A DNA stretch of 64,000 nt from Vanilla planifolia (Eukaryota; Streptophyta; Magnoliopsida; Asparagales; Orchidaceae), in NCBI GenBank assembly GCA_023846275.1, contig CM043875.1, positions 28,049,333 to 28,113,332 on the forward strand. Direction: 5' to 3'. Within the stretch, counting starts at the first letter, position 1; every line of letters begins with the position of its first letter. Both the position numbers and the translations under genes were made by a program. Below the pieces are notes generated by a model. It did not search any database and had not been told where the DNA came from. It saw only the letters and a program-made list of their open reading frames with translations. Positions 1 to 15,000 of the stretch are shown piece by piece.

Positions 1-599
1 GATGAGCAAAAATAATGATTATACAAAAAAAAAGAGCCCTATTGAGAGAAAAAATCATAAGGAAAAAGAATCTAAATAAATTAATGAGAAAAGCATAAGA
101 AAAGTAACAAAAAGAAAATAAATGAGATTATTTTCTTATTATTACTCATATATTTTTATAGCTTGGCTCTCTTTACTTATATCATTATATGTTTTTCGTT
201 GATTATATTATGGTCATCAAACTATTATTATACCAATTTAATTATTTACGATTTATCCATTAAACTATTGACTCTCTTTACTTATATCAATTTAAGCCAT
301 GCATTTTTATAATACCAAGATGCAGATCAAAATAGGCTTGACGATTTAAGAATGCATTAAGAATTTTACAGATAAACTTGATAATGAGTCATGGGCAAGT
401 TGAGTATATAAGATAAGCTAAATTTATATTGAAATTGTGATAAATATAAAGTGTATCCTCTGTAAATATATGAGGAAGATATTGGAATATGTGAACTTAT
501 TTGGATGTAGATTTGTACTCTTTAATATTATTTTTTAATTACAATATGACAATTATTAATGATAATGTATATATTATGTTAGAATGTCATTATGTGTTT

Positions 600-1450
600 A
601 TTATATATGAAAAAAATGAAAAATACATAGGAGAGGGTCTGTTGATTTGAAATTTGAATTTTGATCAATTTCAATGAATTTATATTGTTGAATGATTTAG
701 TGATAAATTGTTATATGATTTCATCATCATTTCCCCGCCAAGAACAAATAAGGCATTAAAAGATAATATCAGAATAGTTAAAATCCTATGAAAAAAAATT
801 TTAGATAATATGATATCAAAGTTGGATTCCTATTATAGGAATGATATGATATGCTATCAAAATTAGATACTTATACATGTTTATATAAAACTGAATGCAA
901 CAGGACAAAGATATAGAGAGTTTAGAACCTACTAGATTGGTTGAACAAGATTAACCGAGAATTGAATCTCAGAATAAGTGTAATACAAAAGAAAGCGAGT
1001 TTTCAAAAAATTTTAGATCATCTCAAAAGAAAAGCCTTGGTAGTGACAATGGAAATTTTTGTAAAACAAGGTTTATTAGGCTAGTAACAAAAGCCTAATG
1101 TAGCCAATTTATTATGAGTTTGCCTAGATGTACATAATGTGAAAAATGACATTAAGGCATTAGTATTGGGATACTGGTTGGCAAAATCAAAGAAGTCAAT
1201 TGAGAAATTTTGTTTGTAAAAAACCAAGCCATATGGCTAAAGCAACTAGATTATGTCAAGTTAGATTAGGAACTAAGAAAGTATTTGCATCTCCGAATAC
1301 TAGTAACAGTGTTATATTTTATTTAATTTCATATAGATCTAATGAAGATCAGCTAACTAATAGGAAAAGACAACCAAAAATTCATATTATTTCTCAACAA
1401 GAGGATCCTAGATTTTCAAATGTGCTAATAAGCACATTGAATTTATAAGA
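600..1450 (+). mobile_element. Possible gag-region relic of an LTR retrotransposon
   Basis: A short reading segment near 1200-1290 carries VCKKPSHMAKA, resembling the zinc-knuckle (CCHC) region of Copia or Gypsy gag proteins. The upstream text has the lysine- and glutamine-rich feel of gag. No flanking long terminal repeats were found. It is a decayed fossil and the family is uncertain. Confidence 0.3.
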
Positions 1451-2000
1451 TATTATTTGATTGTAGAATTTCTCATTTTTTATATTTTTGTAATATTAAA
1501 TCAATTAGAAAATTCATTGTTAGTTACATTACAACTAAAATCCATGGAATTTAGAGGTAGTTGTGCTTCTTAAAACTAAATTTTTCGGTGCTTGTTTCTA
1601 TTGGCCAATTATGTAAGGAATACCATGAGAATGTACAACTTACAAAACATCAAATTCAAAATGAAGGAAAGATGAATAGAAGAGCTACCAATAAGAGAGA
1701 GAATTTGGCTAAAGGAATTTCATCACAATAAAGAAGAGAAACTGCATATTAAAAATAGATAAATTAACTACCATCTATGAAACATGGGTATGAAATAGGG
1801 ATATGAATACAATACTATACAGGGATACAATATATGTCAAAAAAGCAAGATACAATAATTATATTTGATAAAAATAACAAAACATAAGCTTAAATAGAAT
1901 AAAATCATGTTAATATATACAAAATCAACATCTTGCTTTGTTGTAAGAAAAACAAAAGAATTTTATATTATTATATTTTAGTTAAGATTATTGTTTAATC

Positions 2001-2002
<2 letters not shown>

Positions 2003-2054
<52 letters not shown>
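2003..2054. repeat. (TA)n microsatellite
   Basis: About 26 uninterrupted TA units. Likely length-variable; it lies in intron 10 of CIPK8. Confidence 0.95.
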
Positions 2055-2057
<3 letters not shown>

Positions 2058-2931
2058 ACTTATAATATAAGTGTAAAATTTAAAATTTTTAAAATAATTA
2101 TAATATAAGATATTATAAATTTGTTAATCATCTCTAGTTCAAAAAACGATTAAATGACAAAGATGTTGTTACTTTTAGATTTAAGAGTATCATACACACA
2201 TTGAAAAAACTTGATTCTTCATTTTCTCTCTTTCATGCCCATAAATAACTTTATCTTTACAATAATGCCATAGCATATATCATACATAATATGATGGTGT
2301 GCTCTAATAAATTCCGTTAAGTATCAAAAAGTATCAGAGAGTACAAGTCCATTCAATTTTGTTTTTGGAATAACATCATTTATAACTATCACTAGGCTTT
2401 CAATGGCTGTTCTCTTTTCAAAATGAATATATTTTCCATTCCTATTTAATTTTCCAGTTCTCTTTCTCATGTACTGCTGGCATCCTAGAATTAAAAATTA
2501 TCACGTCATAGCAAAGAACTGCAGTGTCCTTACGTTGTTTTCATGCTTCACAAAAATTAAGGTACTTGGCTCTCTTTTTTCTGAAAACTGAAGGGAATAA
2601 TAAAATTGTACTTAGAAATGAAGGTGGTTCATGTTTTGCTACAAAATAAATTCAAGGTTATGTACATGTCTATGAATATGTATATGTCTACAGTTACAAC
2701 AAAAATTCATTTGAAAAACTCGGCTCTCAACCGATGGAAGTCAAGTTTTGAGGCAAAGTTATAAATGCTTCATAACAAAATATTAAATTTGCAGCAATAA
2801 TATACTTATCATTTAAAATTTGAAGGAAAATAGCAGAAGAAAGAAATGGCTGTAGACCAACAAAAGCACTGAAACTTCTTCAATGGTAAAAAAAAATAGA
2901 AAAAATAACATAACTAAAATAAGAATAATAC

Positions 2932-3051
2932 TTGTCTTCGTTCAAAGATTGTTGATAGATTCAAGCCCTGGGATAAGATGATTAGATCAAATGCATTAAG
3001 AACCAGAGGTCCCACTTCATCATTTCCTGATGCAGAAGAAATCTGCTGATC
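2932..3051 (-). CDS. CIPK8: CIPK8 exon 10 (NAF/FISL CBL-binding motif)
   Basis: Residues 292-331. After a variable [12 protein letters not shown] stretch comes [19 protein letters not shown] and STIFERRQ. The NAF motif (310-312) binds CBL and relieves autoinhibition. Donor GTATTA opens an intron that runs off the left edge. Confidence 0.94.
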
Positions 3052-6000
3052 CTGTAGGAGACCAAATTTTTTAAACAATGGACCATTATTTGATACAACC
3101 CACAATATTTTAAATGAAAAAGTTTGCCACCATGAGTTCCTTTGAAAAAAAGAATAATTACCCTGAAATGGTGTACTGAAAATTATATTACATGCAAAAA
3201 AAAGGAAAGGCAGATGATCACGTTAAGAATAAATGCAAATAAAGAACAACACCAATCAGCTAGATGACTTATTCTGTTAAATAAAGCCAGATAATTAGGA
3301 AAATTTCACAAAATTGTGAGCCGTTTTCTTGCTTCCATTATTTTCTAACCTGAAGTCATGAAAATGGTTGAGGACCACAATATTCCGAATTTTATTAGTA
3401 ACTCTTTTTGTTATGGTTATTAAAGGCGTGACATGGAGATCTGTCAAATATTAACAAATGTTTTAGAATTAAAAGAAGAATATTAATTATTTCATTGTTA
3501 AAATAAAAAGTAGTTCATTTTGGTTGATCAAGCAAGTACAATATCTCAAAAAGAAAAGAATAGAGAATTATTTTTCTCCTATTATTAAGCATGCCTTAAT
3601 TTATATTTTGTTTGCCATGGCAAAATCACAAGACTTGGAGTTGGAACAACTTAATGTGAAGATTGTTATTTTTCATGATAAACTTGAAAAAGAGATTCAT
3701 CTAAAGCAATCATTAAGGATTTGAAACTTTTGAAAAAGAAGATCATATATGTTTACTGACCTGAAATAACCACCAAGGCAATGGTATAAGAAGTTTAATA
3801 GTTTCAAATCAACTTATAGGTTTTTTTTGGAGCCTTATGACAATTATGTGTACCACATACAAGTTTTAGCTTGATCATTTATTTTCTAATTTATGTTGAT
3901 GATATATTGATTATAACAAAACATATGTCTGATGTGTAAAAGCTAAAACATAAGTTAGATTGCATTTGATAGAAGGATCTTGGTGGTTCAAAAAAAATAT
4001 ATTTTGTATGGAAATAATTCTTGATAAAAGGGCTGGCACAACGTATTTCTTATAGAAAAAAATGTACTGAGAAGGTTGTTGAGAGTCTTCATTTGTTAGT
4101 CACTTTCACTTAAAAGTACTTGAGTTGCCTCAAGCAAATGAAAAAGAGAAATACATGTCTAATGGGTCTCATACAAGCATAGCAGGGAATGTTATGAATG
4201 CCATGGTGCGCATTCACCTTAACTATTGTATAAGCCTAATAAGGCTCATTGAGAATAAATAAAATGGATTTTGTTATACTTGAGAGATAGCATAAGTGGG
4301 TTTGCTATATGGCAGGAAACATTCGATCGATGGTGTTATTAGTTTATTAATGCTAATTATGTCAATGATCGAGATAAGTGATCTTGGTTAGGATATGTGT
4401 ATATTCACAAAAGTTATACCATTAATTGGAAGGCTTCTCTATAATTTATGATAGCTTTGTCCTACTATTGAAGCAAAGCACGTGATACTTACTGAAATAA
4501 TTAAGGAAGCTATTTGGTTGAGAATTATGGTTTATAAGCTTAGAACTATTCTAAGATTACTCAATTACTTATTACAATAATCAAAGTGCTTCGCATCTTG
4601 ATAGAGACTGACGTAACATGAACTAATCAAGCATATTGATAACCAAAGTCACTTTATAAATAAGAAGATTAAGTGTTGCTATATTTCAAAAGTGAAGATT
4701 CATAAAACAAATTATTTTATCAATATACTTACCAAATTATACCAATTTATAAATTCAAGCTATGCATATAGAACTATAGTGCAAAAAAAGGTTTGCTGTT
4801 TTGATTAATGAAATCCCCTGTATTTTACCGAATCAAGGATTCAAGCATTTATTAAATGTTGTCTTGAGCTCTAGAACGAAAAGAAGGATATTAATTGTTT
4901 TTGTTTGTTAAACCATATATAATTAATTTTAGTTGATCAATCAAAACTAATATTTTGAAGGAGAAATTTTAAGAGATTACTAGATTGATTTTAATCTATT
5001 AAACTAATTAATTAGACTGAATGGATAAATAATTAGTTAAATGAAAAAAAAAATCTAAAAACAATCTCTCAATATACATGCAAAGGAAAAGAAAAGTTTC
5101 AAAAGGTCAAAAGCAAAAAGAAAAAACTGGTTCTAGAAAAGCTTTCTGGTCAGCAAAAATTCTGCTTTTTTATTTTCAATTTTTAGTTGTGAATCTTCAG
5201 AAAGCAGGCAAAGAAAAAGGGTTATTTTTTGACGCATTCGGCTGGATTTAGATGTGAGATTAATATCCATATTGGTGAGATCTCATTTGTCTTCTCCTGT
5301 TGATATGTAAAAAACTTTGATTATTAATTGTATAGCCTCATTTATATTTAATATTGATCATGAATTTTGAACTTGTCCTTGGCTCGTGGATATAGGTTAA
5401 TTCTTGGTTAATACATAAAAATCTTACGTCAGGTAATTTTGTTCTTGATTATTGTGGTTGCATGGTGTGTTTGATTATCTCTTAGAAGCAAATCATGAAC
5501 ACATTCTCTTTTCTACATACAAGGAGAATGCAAAATCTTTAGCTTGAATAATGCAATAACCTCTCCTTAAGACATATATCTTCTTCCTATATATTGCATT
5601 AACCAATGCTTCTTGCACTATCTATAACCTTTTTCATTAGTTAGTTAACAAAACACATGGACTAAAGGCAAAAGCACGAGTTGAATGAAAGATCTTATAA
5701 AAATAAGACGATGACATATGTTCATGTACCATTCTATCATGGAGTGTACTTTTAATGCAGTTCTAGACCGTCAAGGCATCATAATATTGGTAACAGATAA
5801 AGAGTATCCTCATTTAAGTTGATATGGTGCACAAGATTCGCAATTCCCTTGAAAAGGTAACAAATATTGTTTGGCATAAGCCACATAACAGAAAAAACCA
5901 CAAGAATATAGTTTTCTAATGCATAGGCCTCGATATATAAGTCGGACGAAGCTAGAAAGATATATGTGACTAATGATGTAACCTCTATGTAGGTTAGCAA

Positions 6001-9000
6001 TGATAAAGATCAAAGCCAGTTACCAACCTAACATAAGAATGACAAAATACCAAAGAAACTTACCTCTGGGTCATCAAATACAGCATACAGGTCATCGAGG
6101 TTGACATCCTCATTTTCAAGATATCTTGCAGGCACATAATTCTTCTTAAACCAGTCATCATTTTTAATATCCTCAATTCGGATGCGCTAAACAAAGGCAC
6201 AGACAGTCAGTCAAGAAAAAAAATATCTAAACTTAAACAAAAAAGATATACAAAAAAGGAGTGTAGTTATATGAATCCATAATGCATTCAAATGGATTTG
6301 TCAACTATTATAACCCCATAGTCAAGTTATAAGAATTCTAATGCTTCACTTCCAGAAAATGGAAAAACTCCATAATGGCTTGAGGAAGTTTGGCCTCAAA
6401 GCATAAGGTCCTCAGCCACTGCCTAGCTGTAACAGGACGAATTCACCAAAAAGTTCCACCCTGCTCCTGTGGAAGAAGGTCTACCTGTGTAGAATTTATT
6501 GATTATTGTGCACAGAAGAAGTCTACTCGCACATATTTAGAAAACAGGGATTGAACTTTGTTGGAATTTGAAATCCATGTCTACACCTTCAAAGTTAAAA
6601 GTTTTCGACCTTAGCCTTGTGAAATTGTGGGGCTGGCTAGGCCAGATCCCTTCAAATTATGGATCAAATGAAGAACAAGTAAACTTATGCAGAAAATATT
6701 CAAGATTTAAAATCATTTTGATCAGATACCAATACAAAAATAAAAGATGTCATTAAAAAAAAGTTGTAAATGGGAGAAAGAATACACATCATCAGCTTTG
6801 AACTGCGTAGCAAAATCACATAGAAAATGTAATAGACCCTCACAGATCACATAAAAGAGGAGTAATATTAAGGCAAAACAGTCTTCCCAACAACCAATAT
6901 TGGGTATCTAGAGTAATCTCACACTTAATTTAGGCAGAAAAGCAAGTAAATAGCAGTAGCATAAAAAGGTAGAAGCAAATGCCAACTAGGTTTAAGGTAA
7001 AGGTAATAAAGTATAAATAGAAGATAGAGGATATAGCACGATGCACCACTCAATATAACAATGACAACCATCTTGAATGTCATCCTGCATCACTAGTATT
7101 TTTGGTATATGTTGCCATATTTCAATAATTCTAGCATCATATTTTATTAATTGCAATTCCATGATGCCCTAAGATATGTCTAAATGGTTCACAAGTTACA
7201 TTCGTATATTTCAGGTCATTTTCCAAACACTTGAGGGTTGCATCAATTGTCCTGATAGATTCCAAAAAGGCATCGGGAAGTTAGATACAGGCAAGACCAT
7301 TTTGGTAGTTAGCTCCATCCCTATGGGCAACAGATGCACATCAACATCCCTTTGAATAAAAGATTGTCCAAAGCTTACAGCATCACTCCTAAGGAGGTTC
7401 GTACATATTATCCTTAAACAAATTAGAAAATAACATGGGAAAGGGCATACCTAGGAAATCAATAGATGACGCATAGCGAGTAGCCTAGTTTGCAGCTTCA
7501 TTGCCCTTTCTATAGATGTTGGTTACTTTAAAGTTCACATACATGCAATAACAAAAGCCTCATTGTGGAGATTCGGAGCAGAAGTGAGGAAATTGCAGTA
7601 GAGGAATCAGTCCAAGAAAAGTTCCTAGAGTTTCCTATTTAAGACTCATTATGTAAGGCTTCCTGTTTAAGACTTTCCATTTTAAAGCCACCTAGATACA
7701 GTTTCATTAGCTTGAATTTCACTATACATTGTGTATCATAGATTTTTTTCAAACCCCTTTTTGATCTCAATCTTGTGTTCTACTTAATCAAGTAAGCTAA
7801 ACTTTGTTGAATTATTACCCTAATTCTTTACTGTGCTTTAAGAAATATTCTGAGCTTAACTGAATTTCTAACAGTCCAGGGTTTATCTATTTTAATCTAT
7901 AGTTTGCTTATTGCAGCTTTCAATTCCAGCACTTCCCTTTTTGAATAATTATTAAGTGATCTCTTCACTTATGTTTGACCTCCTTTCTCCAAGCTTTTGG
8001 CACTATTTTGAAGGGTAAATTATATCAAGGTCCTCCATGCTGACCAATCCACTACCACTGGTCATCTTTTACACCTAGTCATAGTTTTGTTTGTATTTTT
8101 GGATGTATGTATCCAACATATCTATAGATATAAAGAATGAGTCAACTTTTTGGTTTGCCAAGATCACTTTTTTTACTTCTCTAAGACAAGGGATAGGTCC
8201 CTCTTGGTCAAATTTTGAGCAATCCTCAATGGGCATTACAATTTTGTCTCATAATTTTGATGCAACAAACATAGATATGGTTGACCATTAAAAAAACAAA
8301 ATTAAGTAGAAATAAATGTCTTTGGTTTTGATGTCCTCATTTTTGGTAAGACAATTTCATCTACCTTACAGACTTGTTCAATGATACTATCCCAACATGC
8401 ATCTCATCTCTATCTTACATAAAGAATGCAAAGCAAAAAAAGTTAATTTATCTTCCTCGTTTGGATATCATCTCTTTTACATATCATATCGTTAAGATTT
8501 CCATCACAATCTACAACAAGAAAAGGAACACAAACAAGATGTTTACCTATAACATTTTGGGAATCTCTTTTGAACAATAGTCTGTTATGACAAAGCTGAA
8601 GCCTTAACCTTTTGTAGATGTCATAACCTTCTGAAGAACATTTGAAATAGAAAAAATTGGTACTCAAGACTTCTTGATGTTCATCATTAATTCAAACTGG
8701 TAACCTTCCTATTAGTCAGGATTTTTAGTATAACATCAATATAGACCTCTTATCTCACTTTGTTAAAACTTATTTATTAGAGAAATAATGTAAAGGGCCC
8801 CTTTGTTAGGTGACTACTTAGATATATTATGTGATTTAAGTAAGAATCACTTACTCTCTATTTTACATGCCATTATAGTGGCTTATTTTACAGCTAAAAT
8901 ATCCTCACTTTCCATGGATGTATGCCTATTTTGTAGCCAAATTACTTGAATCTTGGAATCTTCTCTTGTATGCAAGATTTGTTCAAGTTGCAACTTTGCT

Positions 9001-12000
9001 TGTTCATTGAATGCAATCATATAAGCACCTTGACAACCAAGTCTCATCCCAAAATAAACCCATTTTTAATATAACAATGAAAATAGATTGCCCTATTACA
9101 TTATGTTACTTGCTGCTCTTTTCCTGTAAACTACCTTTTTTTCTTATAGAGAATCAAAACAAGCTTATTTCAAGAATATATTGAGCTTTCTAATGAAAAC
9201 ATACTCAGAAATTCGAATGTCATAATGCTTAATAAGATGGCCAACAAGGCTAGCAAAAATCTTAATCTTTATCATTCCAATTTTACATGAACACTCTAGT
9301 TTTTTATATTCTCAGGCTAACTGTAACAATATGGCATTAGGTCATCCTATTGGTAGCAATATAGGGCAGCATTACAGAACTCATGTGTAATCATCCAGAA
9401 AATATTCTTTGTTGAACTCCAAAAGAAAAAGCTAAATGCATGATGAGGGCTAAAATTTGAGGAAAGGAAGACGTACAAACATATATTATGATACAAAATA
9501 CAACATCAATTGTGTGACATTTGATGTTCCACCAACATGCTGGCTAAGGACATACCCTCTCCGGATTGGGATCTAGTATCCTGTGGATCAGTGACTTTGC
9601 TCCAATTGAGAACCATGATGGACATGAAAACTCGGCATTCTCGATCTGATAAATATAATTTGGACAAAAAAACCATTACAAAAGATGTCAATGACCTGTA
9701 GTAAATGTAAAAGTGGGCAGTACTGTTACAATAAAAATATTGAGCAAAAAGCAAAGCAGTTTCTTTACAAAAACTGGTCTTCCGACTTTATGGTTAACTA
9801 GTTCACAGAAATCAAGTAGTTTACAGCTAAGGGATACACAAGACGACGAAGCATTTGCATCCTGATATTTTTCTTGTTAGAATTCCACCGGCATGCACAG
9901 ACAACAGAGCAGCAATAATTTGATAAGATGGCCTATTCATTCAACTAGATTGCAGAAAACTCTTGAGTGAAGCTTGCAACATCCACTACAGAGAAACTTG
10001 CCTGGGAGGACAATTGTTGGAAACACAACTAGTTGGCCTAATGCAATCCTTTTGATTGGAACTGCAGCAAGTATTGTGAGGCATTTCTTTTATCTTACAT
10101 CTCTTAAGTAACAAGTTTTCTTAAAACACTCAAGAAAAACAGTACTTCAAAAACAGTATTTCAAGTTTCAACTTGTGAAGTCAATGCTAATATTGCCAAG
10201 CCCAAAAGGGACGTGATAGCAAACGATGAACTGCAGACTTCTCATGATATGCAAAAACACATGGACACCAGCAAAGCTCAGATAAAAATTTACCTGCTAA
10301 GAAGTGCTTTTCCTTTGAAATTGATTTTTCCTTCTTGCTGCTCTAGTTAATTCATATTCTAGTCAGCAAAGAAGGATAAAACTAAAATGAACGTTAAAAC
10401 AAGTACATGGCATTCTACATATCTTATTTCTAGTTCTCTTAATGTGACACAAATGAAGTTTTAAGTTATAAATGCATAATTATGAATGCCAATCCTCCAA
10501 TTAAAATTTCAAGATAACATACAAAACTTCAAGCTTAAACTTGACCATCTAACATCTATAAAACTGAAGAGAAATAGAATAACATTTATATAAGGCAAAG
10601 TAATACTTATAAGAAAAAGAAGCAAACCTTGCAATAAAGAGTACCCAAATCTACCTCATCAAAAGGGAGATATCCTGCCAATAAAACAAATAGAATAACC
10701 CCACATGACCAGATATCAGCAATGGCACCATCATAACCCTTATGGCTGAGTACCTAGGACAGATCATGCACACATGAGCACTGGTGATAAATAAAAATGC
10801 TGAGAAAGGCTATTACATGCAAAAATTATAGTTCAAATAAAAGAATTAAAGTATTGGAAACAAATTTTAAATCCCAAAATTTAACAAATAATTAATTAAG
10901 AATTAAAACCTCATAAATTGTATAACAATTAAATAAGTAAAATAATTATCTTGTATATATTGCCTAATAAGGAGATTTAGCTTCAATATATGACAAATTA
11001 ACTATAATTAAGTTCATTGTTGGGTATTATACAAACCATGTAAATATTATTTAGCATCTATTTATAACATGCAAAGAATATTATTTTTTCTTGTAATGCT
11101 TTGTAGTCTCTGTTCTCTACTAAATATTCTTTTGCAATCCTACACAAAGCCTTCAACAAAGATTATATGGACATACATTAGAATAATGCAAGGTAGGCAT
11201 CTTGATTATCTCTCCCTCCATCCTTATTCTTTGAGAGATGCAATCCATTCATAGGTTATGGCTTAAATTTATTGGAGCGATTCCATGTAACCTGTCAGGA
11301 GGAGCTTTTACCCAGCAACTTGAACCTAGTGGAATAAAGCCTAAATACATTTTGAAGCAAATGGCCTGTGAATTGGTCGATTCAACTCAATGGGATTTGG
11401 CTGGCCCACAATTGTGAATTATAACAGTGGTAAAACATCAAGAAAACATTTCCATTTGTAATAAAGATATGGAAAAAAGGAAAGAAAAAATAAAAAGCTC
11501 TTGTAATACTAAATGCCTCACAAGCCATAGAAAGCCAAAGCATTGCAAAAACTCTACTACCCCAGGCAAATTAAAAGGCCTAACAAACTCAAGTGAAATA
11601 TGCTACCATTGAACCTGTCATTCACATGCATAAAAATCCTACCTAACCTAAAAAAATTCTAGAAAGCACAAACACCTTAAACGCCTCCATAAACATCAAG
11701 CAATGTTTAAGGCCTAAAATTTTACTTAAAACTTTCAATGAATAATGTATGATGGGTAATCAAATAAGCCCTAATAATCTCATGAACCAAATAGCAAAAT
11801 GCCCTAGCCTGCTTTAAGTTTTGAGGTAAACCAACAACATTTGTTAACAATACTTATTATTTTATAGATATTGTTGAACCCCATAAGCCTCAAAAACAAT
11901 ATATTATTTTGAAGATAACAAACTATTTGAGTGTTTTATTTGTGAATTAAATATCTATCTAGTATTTTACAAGTTATTTTAAAGATAAGCAAACAAAGTA

Positions 12001-15000
12001 AACCACAAATCATGATTTGGATGAATGAAGCCCTTGGACTAACAAGATAAAATGCTTAAAGGTAAGAAGAAAAGCATCATTCACCAAGAGACGGAAGAAG
12101 ATGATGAAATCATGCATCCCAAAAGCTATCAAGGCTTTATAATTCCTAAGATATATGTAAGAATTGAAACTACATCACTTTCTATACCCAAAAGCTTGCA
12201 CTTCAGTCACAAGATCACTTAGAAGAATTTGTCTTAATTTCCAAAACTCAAATTGCATGCACTTAGACATTTTAAGTTCAATTCAACTCACTTTGTAGAT
12301 ATTAGTGCATGAGTTTATTGGAAATGATTAACAAAGAATAATAAAATTTGAACCTACAAACATTAGATTCAAAATGATTAAAATTGTAATAATTGTATGG
12401 TACAAAAACCCATTTTGTATAATGCAATTAACTTGTTGGGAGCATAGTGATAATTAAACAATTCAATGAAATGTGCACACAAAGCAATCTATATAACATA
12501 GGAATTTTGAAAACTTCATATGGTATGATATTATTTATCATATCTCGTAGAGTAGTTTTTAGGTTGACTAATCCATGAAAGACCTTGATTTATATTTAGA
12601 TTTTTCCACTTGACTGTGGCAAAGGAATTGTTTTAGTAATGGTGCTCAAGCGAGTTGCTTGGGAGTGGCTTGAGGTTAAACAAAACCAGCTAAAGATCAC
12701 GAGTCTCTATTGCTTACTTGACTTGGTTTACATACTTATACACCTACTGCTAACTTGATTACAACCTTAGAGAAGAAAATCATCATAAGAGTAGTTATTA
12801 AAATTTTGCTTAAACATTTACTCTACTTCAAAATATTAAGAAAAAATTGATCAAACATTTTTAATTCAAGAGAGCTTTATTTGTTATTGATTTTGATAAA
12901 ATCTTTGCAAACGTTTTACATCGCCAATTTATCCTCACCCTCTTGGCATGCCTTGCATCCCCTACAAATAGTTTTCTTGTAATCCAGGCTTTTGTTCTTG
13001 AAGAATCCTCATTTTTTGCTAATGTAAGCTTGACTTGCTCCATGTGTATTTGAATTTTTGTTAATGGACTTATTATATTTTCTAATGCGTTCAATATCAC
13101 CCATTAATTAATTATGGATCTTCAATCAAAGTTTCTGGGATTCAATATCTTTCTCAATAATTACACACTTCATCAATGACCACTCAATTATCTTATTCAT
13201 GAGGATGATGACCATAATATGTGCTAAGAAACCAAAATATAACCTTATTTGATTTGTCCTAAAGCAATAGATATCCAAAAAAGTTCAAAAAAGACAATAT
13301 TAAGGTATTTGTCCCTTAAAAGTAATTTTAATATTCAATGTTCAAGTGCACTACTTATACAATTAATACGTCTTTTGACAAAATTGAATTTAAATAGGTT
13401 GCAACATGTGTCATTTCAAAGCTATAAATGAATTAATATTTATATAATAAGCATTAGCTTGTGATTTATTTCTCTGATTTTGAACCTTAAGAGAAATTCA
13501 AAAATTTTTATTGTTATGCAACTTCTATGCCTACTGATTTATAGGTTCGAAACTAGAACTTTTCCCCAACAACAGAGATGACATCTACTTTACAAAATAG
13601 TTAAAAATAAACTTTAAGGATGCATACCTCAGGTGCAACGTAATTTGGAGTTCCACAAGTTGTTCGAAGAAGATTGACACCCTGTATTCCAAAGAAAAAG
13701 CAATAAACAACTAAAGAGAAAAATCTAAATATGATTTCTCTTATTCATTCCAAATGTTATATTACTTATATACAAGTATGGGATAGATAAAAAAAACCAA
13801 AAATAAACCATGTAAAGAAAAACAACTATATACATATATATAATTACAAAATATAACAAATTTATCTACAATAAAAATAAAAAACAAATAAAAAAATAAA
13901 TATTCACAAATCTTTATAGATATAATATTAAATATGTATAATTAAGATAAAAAACCAACAAAATATTAATGTATGATAATAAGATACTAAGATAAAATAT
14001 TAAAGATTTAGACATTCCTCTTCAAGCTAGAGAATATTGATTTATCATTCCCAACTTGCGTATAATTTCTTGAAATCTTCTAAGAGGCAACCCTTTAAAA
14101 AAATATTTGCCAATAATTTTTTTAAGTATAGATGGAATACTAACAAGAACATTATCTAATTTCTTTTGATGAAATGTTAATCAATTTCCATATGTTTAGC
14201 ACATTCATGCTAAACTATCTGTGTGTAATACTAATGGTTGATAAAGCTTCATAAGTTGTTTTTGATCGATCTTACACGCATTTGAAACAATTTCTACACA
14301 AAAAAACTTGCATGCCCCAGTTACATGACTTTAAATTCTACCTCTACATTTAATCCAGCCAAAACATTCTATTTTTTACACCTCCAAGAAATCAATTTTC
14401 CTTCCAAAAAAGTACAAAAACGTGAAGCTAATCTTAAATTTATAATAAGCAATTGTTTATTTTTTGAGGAACGTTTTAAACTTTTTTGAAACAATATTTC
14501 TCTTCTTGAAGTGAAGTGAATTTTAGTTAATGAAAGACACATTCGCAGCCTACAAATATTCTACTCTTAGATCATAAATATTAACTTAGCACTCCCACTA
14601 AATAAGCAATATGAGGTCAAGTGTGGGATAAGTTTATTAGCTTACCATCCAAAATCTTTGATACATTCCTTTGTCCCAAACACGCTTTCTTTCTTTTGCT
14701 CCTATTCTATAGTTATGATCACTAAGAGAACTTGCACCGTACCCATTCAGCTTCCCTAGTTCTTTGAGAAGATCTAAGACATTGTTTGAAATAAAAAAAT
14801 ATTATTTTTAGTTAGAATAAGTTACCTCTATGCCCAAAAAATACTTCATCTTCCTGATCTCAAACTATCTAGTTAAGTGTTCCTTTAAGATCTTTTCAGC
14901 TTCATCATTTCATGTGATAAAATATCATTAACATAAATTAAGAAAGTTGTGATTTTTCATCCAAGTTGTATTTTATTGTGTATGATCTCCTTTTGTAGAT

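Larger units (their letters stand above)
1..2931. other. Part of CIPK8 intron 10, no coding exon seen
   Basis: I looked on the minus strand for the expected next pieces of CIPK8 (the RF.S/H-KPA segment and the IRNYKMRVEG block) and found neither. The stretch is AT-rich with a TA tract and a possible gag-like relic. The intron must be at least 2.9 kb, unless the gene is cut off here, which the window cannot settle. Confidence 0.6.

Noticed and set aside
5779-6013. Two minus-strand frames next to CIPK8 exon 9
   Set aside because: They lie in intron 9 just downstream of the exon 9 donor, overlap each other in different frames, and match nothing in the CIPK family.
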